From Paraburkholderia franconis (GTDB lineage Bacteria; Pseudomonadota; Gammaproteobacteria; Burkholderiales; Burkholderiaceae): a DNA stretch of 51,073 nucleotides. A program made the translations under genes and the position numbers. The stretch's first letter is position 1. Each line of letters opens with the position of its first letter. This document shows, piece by piece, positions 25,503 to 33,990 of this stretch. The stretch is from assembly GCF_009362735.1 (NCBI RefSeq), contig NZ_WHNP01000056.1, positions 1 through 51,073 on the forward strand, read 5' to 3'. The notes under the pieces were generated by a model. That model saw nothing but the letters and a program-made list of their open reading frames with translations. It had not been told where the DNA came from and did no database searches.

Positions 25503-26012
25503 ATGGACGTGAAACGAGAGCAGGTTGGCGAAACGCGCCGCATCCGCGCCAGCTACGGGCGCTATCTGGAAGATTTCGAAATCGGCGACATCTACGAACA
25601 CCGGCCCGGACGCACGATCACCGAGGCCGACAACATTCATTTTTCGCTGCTGACGATGAACTTCCATCCAATGCATTGCGATGCCGCCCATGCCGCGAAG
25701 AGCGAGTTCGGCCAACTGCTCGTCAATAGTGGTCTGACCGTGGCCATCGTGCTCGGCATGACGGTCAACGACGTGAGCGGCAAGGCGATTGCCAATCTTG
25801 GCTGGAAGGAAATCAATCTCACGGCTCCCGTGTTTTGCGGCGACACGCTCTATGCGGAGTCCGAAGTGTTAGAGAAACGCGAATCGCGTTCGCGTCCAAC
25901 CCAGGGGATCGTCACCGTGCATACACGCGCGTTCAACCAGAACGGCGTGCAGGTGATGGATTTCGTGCGCAGTGCGCTGATTCCGAAGCGTGGTCACGGC
26001 GTCGGCGATTGA
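25503..26012 (+). CDS. ich: MaoC-type hydratase, probable itaconyl-CoA hydratase
   Basis: A 169-residue hot-dog-fold hydratase. Seen: EADNIHFSLLTMNFHPMHCD (residues 41-60), the MaoC/R-hydratase active-site segment with His58, and GWKEINLTAPVFCGDTL. In Pseudomonas and related bacteria a MaoC protein, a family III CoA-transferase and a CitE-type lyase, together with a PrpD-like protein and an acyl-CoA dehydrogenase, form the itaconate pathway (ich-ict-ccl); the same set is present here at 25.5-34.8 kb. It would hydrate itaconyl- or mesaconyl-CoA to citramalyl-CoA. It is the first gene after the promoter at 25416. The gene name rests on context and family, not on sequence identity. Confidence 0.8.
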   Translation: MDVKREQVGETRRIRASYGRYLEDFEIGDIYEHRPGRTITEADNIHFSLLTMNFHPMHCDAAHAAKSEFGQLLVNSGLTVAIVLGMTVNDVSGKAIANLGWKEINLTAPVFCGDTLYAESEVLEKRESRSRPTQGIVTVHTRAFNQNGVQVMDFVRSALIPKRGHGVGD

Positions 26013-26126
26013 TATCCGCGGCCCTCACGGTGCGCGGCGCGCGCTGTACTCGAATCACCTTATGCGCAGCGCCAGGGCGCTGCGGCTTTTCTCGCCGGAT
26101 GACATTGATTGCAGGGGGAGATGGGC

Positions 26127-26345
26127 ATGTCGAATGAAAGTCGGGCGGATTTCAATGTCGGGGCGCAGTCGTGGGTGGAGCAGTTTGGCTCCGCGGCGCT
26201 GAGTTCCGGCCATGCCGATTCGCTGATCGAGGCAGCGCACGCGACCGTGCGGGCGGTTGCCGATGCGGCGCAATCGCTCGACTGGCTCGAGGCCGACGCG
26301 TTCACGCGCACTTTGCAAAACCCGGAGCCGGGCCATGAGCGCTGA
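26127..26345 (+). CDS. AtzG-like small subunit (DUF4089)
   Basis: A 72-residue helical protein resembling the DUF4089/AtzG small subunits that associate with amidases in the way GatC associates with GatA. It has HADSLIEAAHATVRAVADAA and a C-terminal LEADAFTRTLQNPEPGHE. It ends inside the amidase gene (11-base overlap), the arrangement seen for atzG-atzE. Start 26127 is set by the AGGGGGAG seven bases ahead. In other such pairs the small subunit is needed for amidase folding or activity. Confidence 0.7.
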   Translation: MSNESRADFNVGAQSWVEQFGSAALSSGHADSLIEAAHATVRAVADAAQSLDWLEADAFTRTLQNPEPGHER

Positions 26346-27732
26346 GACATTCCCGGTGTCAACGCAAACATGCGCGCACCGCACGGCAGCCGCGCTGCGC
26401 GAAGCGGAACGAGCGGGGCAGCGAGGTGGCTTCGTGCGTCTGCGCGAAGAGGCCGCATTATCGCAAGCGCGCGCAGTCGACCGGCAACGCGCCGAGGGCG
26501 TGCATGCCGGCCGTTTGCAGGGCGCGCCGCTCGCGCACAAGGACATGTTCTTCCGTGCCGGCGAACTGAGCGAATGCGGCAGCCGTATTCTCGCGGGTCA
26601 TCGCGCCTCACATACGGCCACGGTGCTGCGGCGACTCGACGCGGCGGGCGCGATCGATCTCGGCGCCTTGCACATGGCCGAGTTCGCGATGAGCCCCACC
26701 GGCTTCAATGCGCATCTGGGCCATGGCCGCAATGCATGGTCTGACGCGCATGTGAGCGGCGGCTCGTCGAGTGGTAGCGGCACTGCGGTAGCGCTCGGCC
26801 TCGTGGCGGGCGCGCTAGGTTCCGATACGGGCGGTTCGGTGCGCATTCCCGCGGCTGTGAACGGCGTTACGGGGATGAAGCCAACGCAGCACGCGATCTC
26901 GATGCAAGGCGTGATGCCGCTTTCGCCGAGTCTCGATTGTGTAGGCGTCCTCGCACGCACGGCGCAGGACGCTGCCTCGATGCTCCAGGCGATCTGGGAT
27001 GCCGATGCCGTAGATCCGCACTGCCTCGCGGCCGGCACACGGGATTTTGAACGCTCGATAGAGCGGCCATTGACGCGCGACGACATCGTCGCCGTGCCCG
27101 CTTTCGACGACGACGGTGCACCGGTTTCGGACGAAGTGCGCGCGACGGTATTGCGCGTTGCCGATGCGCTTGCGTCTTGCGGCGCGACGATTTGCAAGGT
27201 GGAAATGCCTGACCTGCGCGAAGCGGGCGCGCTCGCGACGCTGGTGCTCGGCGCGGAAGCGGCCTCCATCCACGCCAAATGGCTGCGCGAGTGCCGAGGC
27301 GACTATGGCGAGCAGGTGTTGCGCCGTCTCGAACGCGGCCTACTGTATCCCGCCACGCGCTATGTCGACGCACTGCGGCTGCGCGCGCGCTCGATGGCGC
27401 AGTTCGTCGAGCGCTACCTCGGCGGTGCCCATGCCTTGCTGCTGCCGGCGCTGCCCTACGCAGTGCCGACGATCGAGGAGACGCTCAAAGGCGATGCCGG
27501 CGAAATCGAGCGACGTTTCGGCGACTTCTCATACTGGACTCGCGGCATCAACTATCTCGGCTTGCCGGGTATGAGCGTGCCTGCGGGCAAGAGCGGCAAT
27601 GGCATGCCGGTTGGCGTACAGCTCGTCGGGCGCCCGTGGAGCGAGGACGTGTTGCTGCGCCTCGCCCACCAGTTGCAGCGGCGTACCGACTGGCACTTGC
27701 CTTCGATACTTTCTCACCCACGAGCCGTCTGA
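26335..27732 (+). CDS. AtzE/GatA-like amidase
   Basis: A 465-residue amidase-signature enzyme with the complete Ser-cisSer-Lys triad: Lys69 in LAHKD, Ser144 in SGGSSSGSGTA and Ser168 in SDTGGSVRIPA; the spacing (75 and 24) equals that of GatA. It overlaps the AtzG-like gene by 11 bases, so the two are likely co-translated into one complex. AtzE hydrolyses 1-carboxybiuret in cyanuric acid breakdown; here there are no other atz genes, and the setting is itaconate catabolism. It may release itaconate or a related acid from an amide, but the substrate is unknown. Confidence 0.85.
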   Translation: MSAETFPVSTQTCAHRTAAALREAERAGQRGGFVRLREEAALSQARAVDRQRAEGVHAGRLQGAPLAHKDMFFRAGELSECGSRILAGHRASHTATVLRRLDAAGAIDLGALHMAEFAMSPTGFNAHLGHGRNAWSDAHVSGGSSSGSGTAVALGLVAGALGSDTGGSVRIPAAVNGVTGMKPTQHAISMQGVMPLSPSLDCVGVLARTAQDAASMLQAIWDADAVDPHCLAAGTRDFERSIERPLTRDDIVAVPAFDDDGAPVSDEVRATVLRVADALASCGATICKVEMPDLREAGALATLVLGAEAASIHAKWLRECRGDYGEQVLRRLERGLLYPATRYVDALRLRARSMAQFVERYLGGAHALLLPALPYAVPTIEETLKGDAGEIERRFGDFSYWTRGINYLGLPGMSVPAGKSGNGMPVGVQLVGRPWSEDVLLRLAHQLQRRTDWHLPSILSHPRAV

Positions 27733-27854
27733 AGCAGGACGATAATTTTTCAGTAAAAGAGCAACACGCAGGATAACTAATTTTACGGTGACATTCGGCA
27801 TCGGATCGCGCTAGCGCATTCTGGCTGATGCCGCATCGTTCAGGAGACAACCGG

Positions 27855-29243
27855 ATGAACGTTTCGTCTGTCAACGCAGGGGCCCGGCTAGACCGGCTGC
27901 CGCTCGCGCGCTTTCACTGGAGGATTCTCGGCCTGATCAGTGGCGGCGCGCTGCTCGATGCCTTCGACGTGTACCTCGCGGCGGGCGTGCTCGCCGCAAC
28001 GGTGAAGTCGGGCTTCTCGACGCTCGCAAGCAATGCCGCGTTCATCTCGGCCACGTTCTTCGGCATGCTGATCGGTTCGGCTTTGGCCGGCTGGGTGGGC
28101 GACCGCTTCGGCCGCCGCTATTCGTATCAGATCAATCTCGCAGTGTTCGGCATTGCGTCGCTGCTCGCGTGCTTCGCGCCGAACATCGAAACGCTGATCG
28201 TGTTGCGCTTTCTAATGGGCATCGGACTTGGCGCCGAGCTTGTGGTCGCCGCCGGCACACTTTGCGAATTCGTGCCACCTGCGTATCGTGGACGTTGGAT
28301 TTCGCTCATGGGCCTCCTGATCAACTCAGGTCTTCTGATCGCCACGAGCGTCGGCTATGTGGTGATTCCGAACCTCGGCTGGCGCTGGATGTTCGCGATC
28401 GCCGGCGCGGGTGCGATCGCGATCTGGATCATGCGCAAACGCATGCCGGAATCGCCACGCTGGCTGGAGTCGGTGGGGCGCGTTGCCGAGGCGGAAGCTA
28501 CGCTCGCTGAAATCGAGGCGCAGATCGAGCGCGAAACCGGCAAGCTGCCGCCCGTGCTCGGCACGCAAGCCGTCACGCCGCGCCACCTGCCGCTGTCGGT
28601 GCTGTTCTCACGGCCAGTGGTAGGCCGCACGCTGGTGGCGGCGCTGGTGTGCGTGGCGGTCAATGTCTCGGTGTATGGCTTCGTTGCCTGGCTGCCCACG
28701 TTTTTCGTCAAGCAGGGGCTTACGGTCGTGCAGTCGCTCGGATTCGTCACGCTGATGGCGTTCGGCGCGCCCGGCGGCGCAGTAGTCGGCTATCTGGTCG
28801 GTGACCGGCTTGGGCGGCAGCGCGGCTTGATCGTGTTTTCGCTGGCCACCATCGTCCTTGGCTTTCTCTATCCGCAGATGCGCGATCCCGTCGCGATCTC
28901 GGTCACTGGTTTCGCGCTTGTCACGTCGATCTATACCTTTGTGACGCTCGGTCTCTACGGCTATATCCCCGAGTTGTTCCCTACGGCGTTCCGCCTGCGC
29001 GGCACGGGTTTCGCGGGCGTGTGCGGCCGCGCCGCTTCGATGTGCACGCCGTATGTGGCGGTCGCGCTGTTCCAGAACTTCGGCGTCACGGGCGTGCTCG
29101 CAATGGTGATCGGCATTCTGAGCCTCTTGATCGTCGCGCTGCTGGTGCTGCGCGTGGAGACGAGTGGCCAGTCGCTCGAGGAGATCGGCACGGTGGTCGA
29201 AGAGGACGTCACGGGCATGACCGCGGCGCACGCGGATCGCTGA
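27855..29243 (+). CDS. MFS transporter, probable organic acid carrier
   Basis: A 462-residue, 12-helix major facilitator. Seen: GGALLDAFDVYLAAGVL in helix 1 with the DAFD motif, DRFGRRYSYQINL loop, and GDRLGRQRGLIVF between helices 8 and 9, as in aromatic-acid/organic-acid:H+ symporters. CAGGAGA precedes the ATG at 27855. Its place between the hydratase/amidase genes and the PrpD-like gene suggests uptake of itaconate or the amide used by the amidase. Confidence 0.85.
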   Translation: MNVSSVNAGARLDRLPLARFHWRILGLISGGALLDAFDVYLAAGVLAATVKSGFSTLASNAAFISATFFGMLIGSALAGWVGDRFGRRYSYQINLAVFGIASLLACFAPNIETLIVLRFLMGIGLGAELVVAAGTLCEFVPPAYRGRWISLMGLLINSGLLIATSVGYVVIPNLGWRWMFAIAGAGAIAIWIMRKRMPESPRWLESVGRVAEAEATLAEIEAQIERETGKLPPVLGTQAVTPRHLPLSVLFSRPVVGRTLVAALVCVAVNVSVYGFVAWLPTFFVKQGLTVVQSLGFVTLMAFGAPGGAVVGYLVGDRLGRQRGLIVFSLATIVLGFLYPQMRDPVAISVTGFALVTSIYTFVTLGLYGYIPELFPTAFRLRGTGFAGVCGRAASMCTPYVAVALFQNFGVTGVLAMVIGILSLLIVALLVLRVETSGQSLEEIGTVVEEDVTGMTAAHADR

Positions 29244-29294
29244 ACGCACCCAGCCGGCCCCGCGACGGCGGCCGGCGCAACTATTGGAGACGAT

Positions 29295-30743
29295 ATGAGC
29301 ACCCAGGTTCTACGCAAGGACGATCAGGAAGCGAGCACGGCGGCAGGTGGCATTTCGGGCGAGCTTGCGCAATTCGCGCTCGAACTGAAGCTCGAAGCCG
29401 TACCCAAAGCCGTGCGCGAGCGTGCCAAGCATTTGCTGCTCGATGCGATCGGTCTCGCGTATGCCGCACACGCCACCGAATTCGCGGACGTGACGCTGGA
29501 CGGACTTTCGGTGCTCGGCAAGGGCGATGCCACCGTGATCGGCTACGGCCGCGTGCTCACCGCACGCGACGCGATGGTGATGAACGGCGTGCTCGCACAC
29601 GGCCTCGACTTCGACGACACGCATTCGCGCGGCGTGATTCATGCGACCGCGAGCCTCCTGCCGTGCGTATTCGGCGTGACCGATGGCCGGCCGCTCGACG
29701 GCGCGCAAGCGCTCGCCGCCTATATCGCCGGCATGGAAGCCGCCACGCGCATCGGCTCGGTGGCGAAAAGCGGCTTTCATCAGGTCGGCTTCCATCCGAC
29801 CGGTGTGGTCGGCATTTTCGGCTGTGCGCTGGCGGCTTCGCGCCTGCTTGGCCTGACGCGCCAACAGGCGCAGATGGCCCAGGGCATTGCGCTTTCGATG
29901 GCGAGCGGCAGCCTGGAATTTCTGCAGGATGGCGCGTGGACCAAGCGCATGCATCCTGGCTGGGCGGCGCAATCGGCCTATACGGCGGCGACGCTTGCGT
30001 CGCGTGGCTATGTCGGTGCATCGGCGCCTTATGAAGGGCGCTTCGGGCTGTTCTCCAGCTACCTTGGTGAGCAGCGGGGCAACGCCGACCTCTCACTCGC
30101 GACGGCCGGGCTCGGCGAGAAGTGGGAGATCGAAGAAGTCGCCATCAAGCCCGTGCCGGCCTGCCATTTCACGCATGCGTTCGCCGATGCCGGGACCGCG
30201 CTGCATCACGAATGGCAGCGGCGCAGCTATAAGCTTACCGAACTGGTCGACCGCATTGGGCGTATTCGTGTGAAAGTGCCCGCGGGCGTCGTGAAGGTGG
30301 TGTGCGAGCCGGTGGCGAACAAGCGCCGCCCCGCCAATGCGTACGACGCTCAATTCAGCGTGCCGTATGTCACGGCGAGCGCGCTGGTGAAAGGGCGCTT
30401 CACGCTCGACGAACTGGAGCCCGCAGCGCTGCGCGACGATGCCGTGCTCGCACTGGCCGCCAAAGTCGAATACGAAATCGATCCCGACAGCACGTTCCCG
30501 CGCCACTACACCGGCGAAGTGTGCCTGGAACTGGCGGGCGGCGAAACCCTTTCGCACCGCGAGGCGATTCATCGCGGCAGCGCCGACCGGCCGCTCAGCA
30601 ACGAGGAGATCGTCGCGAAGTATCGTGCGAATGCATGCCGTGCCTTGCCGGGGCATCGCGTTGAGAAGATCCGTGAAGCCGTGCTCGCGCTCGACACGTT
30701 GCCGGCCGGCGCCTGGCATGCAGCGCTTGGCGAGGCCGTCTGA
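29295..30743 (+). CDS. MmgE/PrpD-family protein
   Basis: A 482-residue member of the MmgE/PrpD family, which includes 2-methylcitrate dehydratase and cis-aconitate decarboxylase. Seen: LLLDAIGLAYAAHATEFADV near residue 40, a HGLDFDDTHSRGVIHATASL active-site region near residue 105, and QMAQGIALSMASGS near residue 200. A PrpD-like protein also sits in the Pseudomonas itaconate cluster with no settled role. It could interconvert aconitate and itaconate or dehydrate a methylcitrate-like acid; sequence alone does not decide. Confidence 0.85.
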   Translation: MSTQVLRKDDQEASTAAGGISGELAQFALELKLEAVPKAVRERAKHLLLDAIGLAYAAHATEFADVTLDGLSVLGKGDATVIGYGRVLTARDAMVMNGVLAHGLDFDDTHSRGVIHATASLLPCVFGVTDGRPLDGAQALAAYIAGMEAATRIGSVAKSGFHQVGFHPTGVVGIFGCALAASRLLGLTRQQAQMAQGIALSMASGSLEFLQDGAWTKRMHPGWAAQSAYTAATLASRGYVGASAPYEGRFGLFSSYLGEQRGNADLSLATAGLGEKWEIEEVAIKPVPACHFTHAFADAGTALHHEWQRRSYKLTELVDRIGRIRVKVPAGVVKVVCEPVANKRRPANAYDAQFSVPYVTASALVKGRFTLDELEPAALRDDAVLALAAKVEYEIDPDSTFPRHYTGEVCLELAGGETLSHREAIHRGSADRPLSNEEIVAKYRANACRALPGHRVEKIREAVLALDTLPAGAWHAALGEAV

Positions 30744-30789
30744 ATCGTAGCGTAGAAATCCATTCAATTCGCAGTTCGGAGAAAGTTAC

Positions 30790-31962
30790 ATGTCTCAAGT
30801 GGACGACAACGTAGTGGAACAGGCCGAGGACGATGCGCTGATTCTCGATATGCTGGACCGCTTCCTCAAGACCGAGGTCAAGCCCTATGTGCACGCACTC
30901 GAAAAGGCCGACGAATATCCGGCCGAGATCGTCGAGCAGATGAAGGAAATGGGCTTGTTCGGTTGCCTGATCGCCCCTGAATACGGCGGCCTCGGCCTCT
31001 CGGCGCGAACTTATGCGCGCATCGTCGAGCGCATGTCGGCGGTTTGGATGTCGCTGAGCGGCATCGTCAATTCGCATCTGATCATGGCGATGACCGTGCA
31101 GCGCAACGGCACGGAAGAACAGAAGGCGCAATTCCTGCCGCGTTTCGCCACGGGCGAACTGCGCGGCGGCATCGGCCTGACCGAGCCCGATTGCGGCACC
31201 GATCTGCAGGCAATTCGCACGACGGCCCGGCGCGATGGCGACCACTATGTGGTGAACGGCGCGAAGACCTGGATCACCAACAGCCTCTACGGCAACTGCC
31301 TCGTGCTGCTCGTGAAGACTGATCCTGCCGCGCAGCCGCGGCACAAGGGCATGAGCCTGCTGATCGCGGAGAAGGGGCCGGGCTTCGACGTGAGCCGCAA
31401 GCTGGAGAAGCTCGGCTACAAGGGCATCGACACCTGCGAGCTCAATTTCGACGGCTACCGCGTGCCGGCCGACCGTTTGATCGGCGGTGTTGAAGGCCGT
31501 GGCCTGCAGCAGATTCTTGGCGGGCTTGAACTGGGCCGCATCAACGTGGCCGCGCGCGGGCTTGGCATCGCGGTCGCGGCGCTTGATGCTTCGGTGGCGT
31601 ACAGCCAGATGCGCAAGACCTTCGGCAAGCCGATCTGCGAGCACCAGGCCATTCAGTTGAAGCTCGGCGAAATGGCTACACGCGTTCATGCGGCGCGCCT
31701 GCTCGTCGACGCTGCGGCGCAGGCCTACGATCGCGGCGAACGCTGTGACATGGAAGCCGGCATGGCGAAATACTTCGCCACGGAGGCGGGTGTCGAGAAC
31801 AGCACGGAAGCAATGCGCATACACGGCGCGTATGGCTATTCGAAGGAGTTCGAGATCGAGCGGCTGTATCGCGACGCGCCGCTGCTCGTGATCGGCGAAG
31901 GCACCAACGAGTTGCAGCGCATCATCATCGCGAAGCAACTGATCGCAAGGAGCCCCGTATGA
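30790..31962 (+). CDS. acyl-CoA dehydrogenase
   Basis: A 390-residue FAD-dependent acyl-CoA dehydrogenase. Seen: GGIGLTEPDCGTDLQAIRTT (substrate/FAD loop near residue 125), WITNSLYGN, and the C-terminal IHGAYGYSKEFEIERLYRD with IGEGTNELQRIIIAKQL. The catalytic-base region is GEGTNE. An acyl-CoA dehydrogenase is a standard member of the itaconate cluster; oxidation of a methylsuccinyl- or related CoA is plausible. Its stop overlaps the next start by ATGA. Confidence 0.9.
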   Translation: MSQVDDNVVEQAEDDALILDMLDRFLKTEVKPYVHALEKADEYPAEIVEQMKEMGLFGCLIAPEYGGLGLSARTYARIVERMSAVWMSLSGIVNSHLIMAMTVQRNGTEEQKAQFLPRFATGELRGGIGLTEPDCGTDLQAIRTTARRDGDHYVVNGAKTWITNSLYGNCLVLLVKTDPAAQPRHKGMSLLIAEKGPGFDVSRKLEKLGYKGIDTCELNFDGYRVPADRLIGGVEGRGLQQILGGLELGRINVAARGLGIAVAALDASVAYSQMRKTFGKPICEHQAIQLKLGEMATRVHAARLLVDAAAQAYDRGERCDMEAGMAKYFATEAGVENSTEAMRIHGAYGYSKEFEIERLYRDAPLLVIGEGTNELQRIIIAKQLIARSPV

Positions 31963-33149
31963 GCCTGCCGCTTGAGGGAGTGCGAATCGTCGCCGTGGAG
32001 CAGTACGGCGCGGGCCCGTTCGCCACACAGCATCTCGCGGATCTCGGCGCGGACGTGATCAAGATCGAAAACGCGAAGGACGGCGGCGACGTGGGCCGCG
32101 CGGTCGGGCCGCATTATTTCGGCCCAGCAGACAGCCACTTTTACGAGGCCTTTAACCGCAACAAGCGCAGCATCGCACTGGACCTCAAGAGCAGCGAAGG
32201 CAAGGAGGTGTTGCTCAAGCTGGTGGAGAAGGCCGATGCGGTGTTCGACAATCTGCGCGGCGATCTGCCCGCAAGCCTCGGGCTCGATTACGCGGCGCTT
32301 TCGCGAGCCAACCCGGCCATCGTCTGCGCGCATCTCTCGGCATACGGGCGCACGGGTTCGCGCAAGGCGTGGCCGGGTTACGACTACCTGATGCAGGCCG
32401 AAGCGGGTTATCTCTCGCTGACTGGCGAGCCGGACGGGCCGCCCGCGCGCTTCGGCCTCTCGATCATCGACCTGATGACGGGCACTACGGCGGCGATGGC
32501 GCTGCTTGCGGGCATCGTCGAGGCGCGCCAGAGCGGGCGCGGCCGAGACGTGGACGTGAGCCTCTTCGATGTCGCGCTCCACAACCTCGCTTACGTGGCA
32601 ACGTGGTATCTCAACGGCGGCCATACGACGAAACGCGAGCCGCGTTCGAGCCATCCGTCGCTCACGCCGAGCGAGCTGTACCGCACGCGCGACGGCTGGA
32701 TCTTCCTCATGTGCAATAAGGAGAAGTTCTGGGGCGTGCTCGCGAACGTGGTCGGCAAGCCCGAATGGATCGATGACCCGGAACTGTGCAACTACGCAGC
32801 GCGCCTGAAACATCGCAACCGCGTGCGCCGTGAACTGGACGACGTTCTAATGACCGCCGACACCTCGACGTGGATGGAGCGCTTCGCCGGCAAGGTGCCG
32901 GCTGCGCCCGTCTACGACGTTGCGCAGGCGCTCGACAATCCGTTCGTGGCCGAGCAGGCGCGCGTGGTCGAGTTCGAGCACCCCGAGCATGGGCCGATCA
33001 AGGGCGTGGCCTCGCCCGTGCGCATCGACGCGGCCTTGCCCATGCGCGCCGCGCCGCGCATGGGTGAGCACACCGACGAGGTGCTTCGCGAGGCCGGATT
33101 CGCGGACGACACGATCGCTTGGCTGCGCCGGCAGGCTGTGGTGCAATGA
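31959..33149 (+). CDS. ict: class III CoA-transferase, probable itaconate CoA-transferase
   Basis: A 396-residue family III CoA-transferase with LEGVRIVAVEQYGAGPFATQ start, NRNKRSIALDLKSSEGKEVL, and likely catalytic Asp171 in GLSIIDLMTG. The VEQYGAGPF opening groups with the succinyl-CoA:(R)-citramalate/itaconate/mesaconate type rather than with CaiB. It would make itaconyl-CoA from succinyl-CoA and itaconate. It is coupled to the genes on both sides by ATGA overlaps. Confidence 0.82.
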   Translation: MSLPLEGVRIVAVEQYGAGPFATQHLADLGADVIKIENAKDGGDVGRAVGPHYFGPADSHFYEAFNRNKRSIALDLKSSEGKEVLLKLVEKADAVFDNLRGDLPASLGLDYAALSRANPAIVCAHLSAYGRTGSRKAWPGYDYLMQAEAGYLSLTGEPDGPPARFGLSIIDLMTGTTAAMALLAGIVEARQSGRGRDVDVSLFDVALHNLAYVATWYLNGGHTTKREPRSSHPSLTPSELYRTRDGWIFLMCNKEKFWGVLANVVGKPEWIDDPELCNYAARLKHRNRVRRELDDVLMTADTSTWMERFAGKVPAAPVYDVAQALDNPFVAEQARVVEFEHPEHGPIKGVASPVRIDAALPMRAAPRMGEHTDEVLREAGFADDTIAWLRRQAVVQ

Positions 33150-33931
33150 CAGCATCGCTTTCGCCGCGGGCTCCGCCGCTTTCCCGTATGACACCTTTGC
33201 TGAATCAGCAGCCTCGTTATCTGCAACTGGCGCAGACGCTCATCAACGAAATCCGCAGTGGACGGTACGCCGTTGGCGCGTTTTTGCCCACGGAGTTCGA
33301 CCTGTGCGAGCAGTTCGGCGCGAGCCGACATACGGTGCGCGAGGCCGTGCGCCGGCTCGTGCAGATGGGCCTTGTCGATCGGCATCCGGGTGTCGGCACG
33401 CGTGTGCTGGCCCGCGAGGCGGTGAGCGGCTATCAGCAGGTGATGAGGCAGTTGAACGACCTGCACCAGTACACGGCCGACACGGAGCTGACGCTGCTCA
33501 GGCGCGATCTCGTCGAAGTAGACGACGCGCTCGCGAAGGTGCTACGCGCGAGCCACGGCGAGACCTGGTTGCATCTCGAAGGGGTGCGCACGAGCGGCAA
33601 CGAGGTCGATCCGATCTGCGTGAGCGACATTTACATTCACCCGGCGTTTCGCGCGGTGGAAGTCGAGGGGCATTCGCACACGCCGATTTACGCGCTGATC
33701 GAGCAGCAGTTCGGCGAGCAGATCGCGGCGGTCCAGCAGGAGATTCGGGCGACGCTCATTACCGCGGCGCAGGCGCGCCTGCTCAACACGCAGGCCCGCT
33801 CGCCCGCGCTGTGGATTTGCCGGCGCTATCTGAACCGGCGCGAGGAAGTGGTAGAGGCGGCGATCAGCGTTCACCCGTCCGAGCGCTTCAGTTATCTGGA
33901 AACATTTCAGCGCGACTGGCGCGCGACCTGA
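33146..33931 (+). CDS. GntR/HutC-family regulator
   Basis: A regulator of up to 261 residues with an N-terminal winged helix (PRYLQLAQTLINEIRSGRYA, then FGASRHTVREAVRRLVQMGL) and a C-terminal UTRA effector domain (about residues 100-250) ending SERFSYLETFQRDWR. The first ATG (33146) overlaps the CoA-transferase stop; a second ATG at 33188 lies just before the conserved domain, so the true start is one of these. Being inside the operon, it is probably an autoregulated repressor acting at the palindrome at 25442-25459, with a pathway acid as inducer. Confidence 0.88.
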   Translation: MTASLSPRAPPLSRMTPLLNQQPRYLQLAQTLINEIRSGRYAVGAFLPTEFDLCEQFGASRHTVREAVRRLVQMGLVDRHPGVGTRVLAREAVSGYQQVMRQLNDLHQYTADTELTLLRRDLVEVDDALAKVLRASHGETWLHLEGVRTSGNEVDPICVSDIYIHPAFRAVEVEGHSHTPIYALIEQQFGEQIAAVQQEIRATLITAAQARLLNTQARSPALWICRRYLNRREEVVEAAISVHPSERFSYLETFQRDWRAT

Positions 33932-33990
33932 GGCATCGTCCTGCGCGCGGACGATTTTCTCAGGCGTCGCGCCCGCGCAAGGGACACTCA

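Noticed and set aside
30595..32028. A 477-codon minus-strand frame across the acyl-CoA dehydrogenase
   Set aside because: Antisense to a fully supported acyl-CoA dehydrogenase; arginine- and histidine-rich composition typical of GC-rich shadows.
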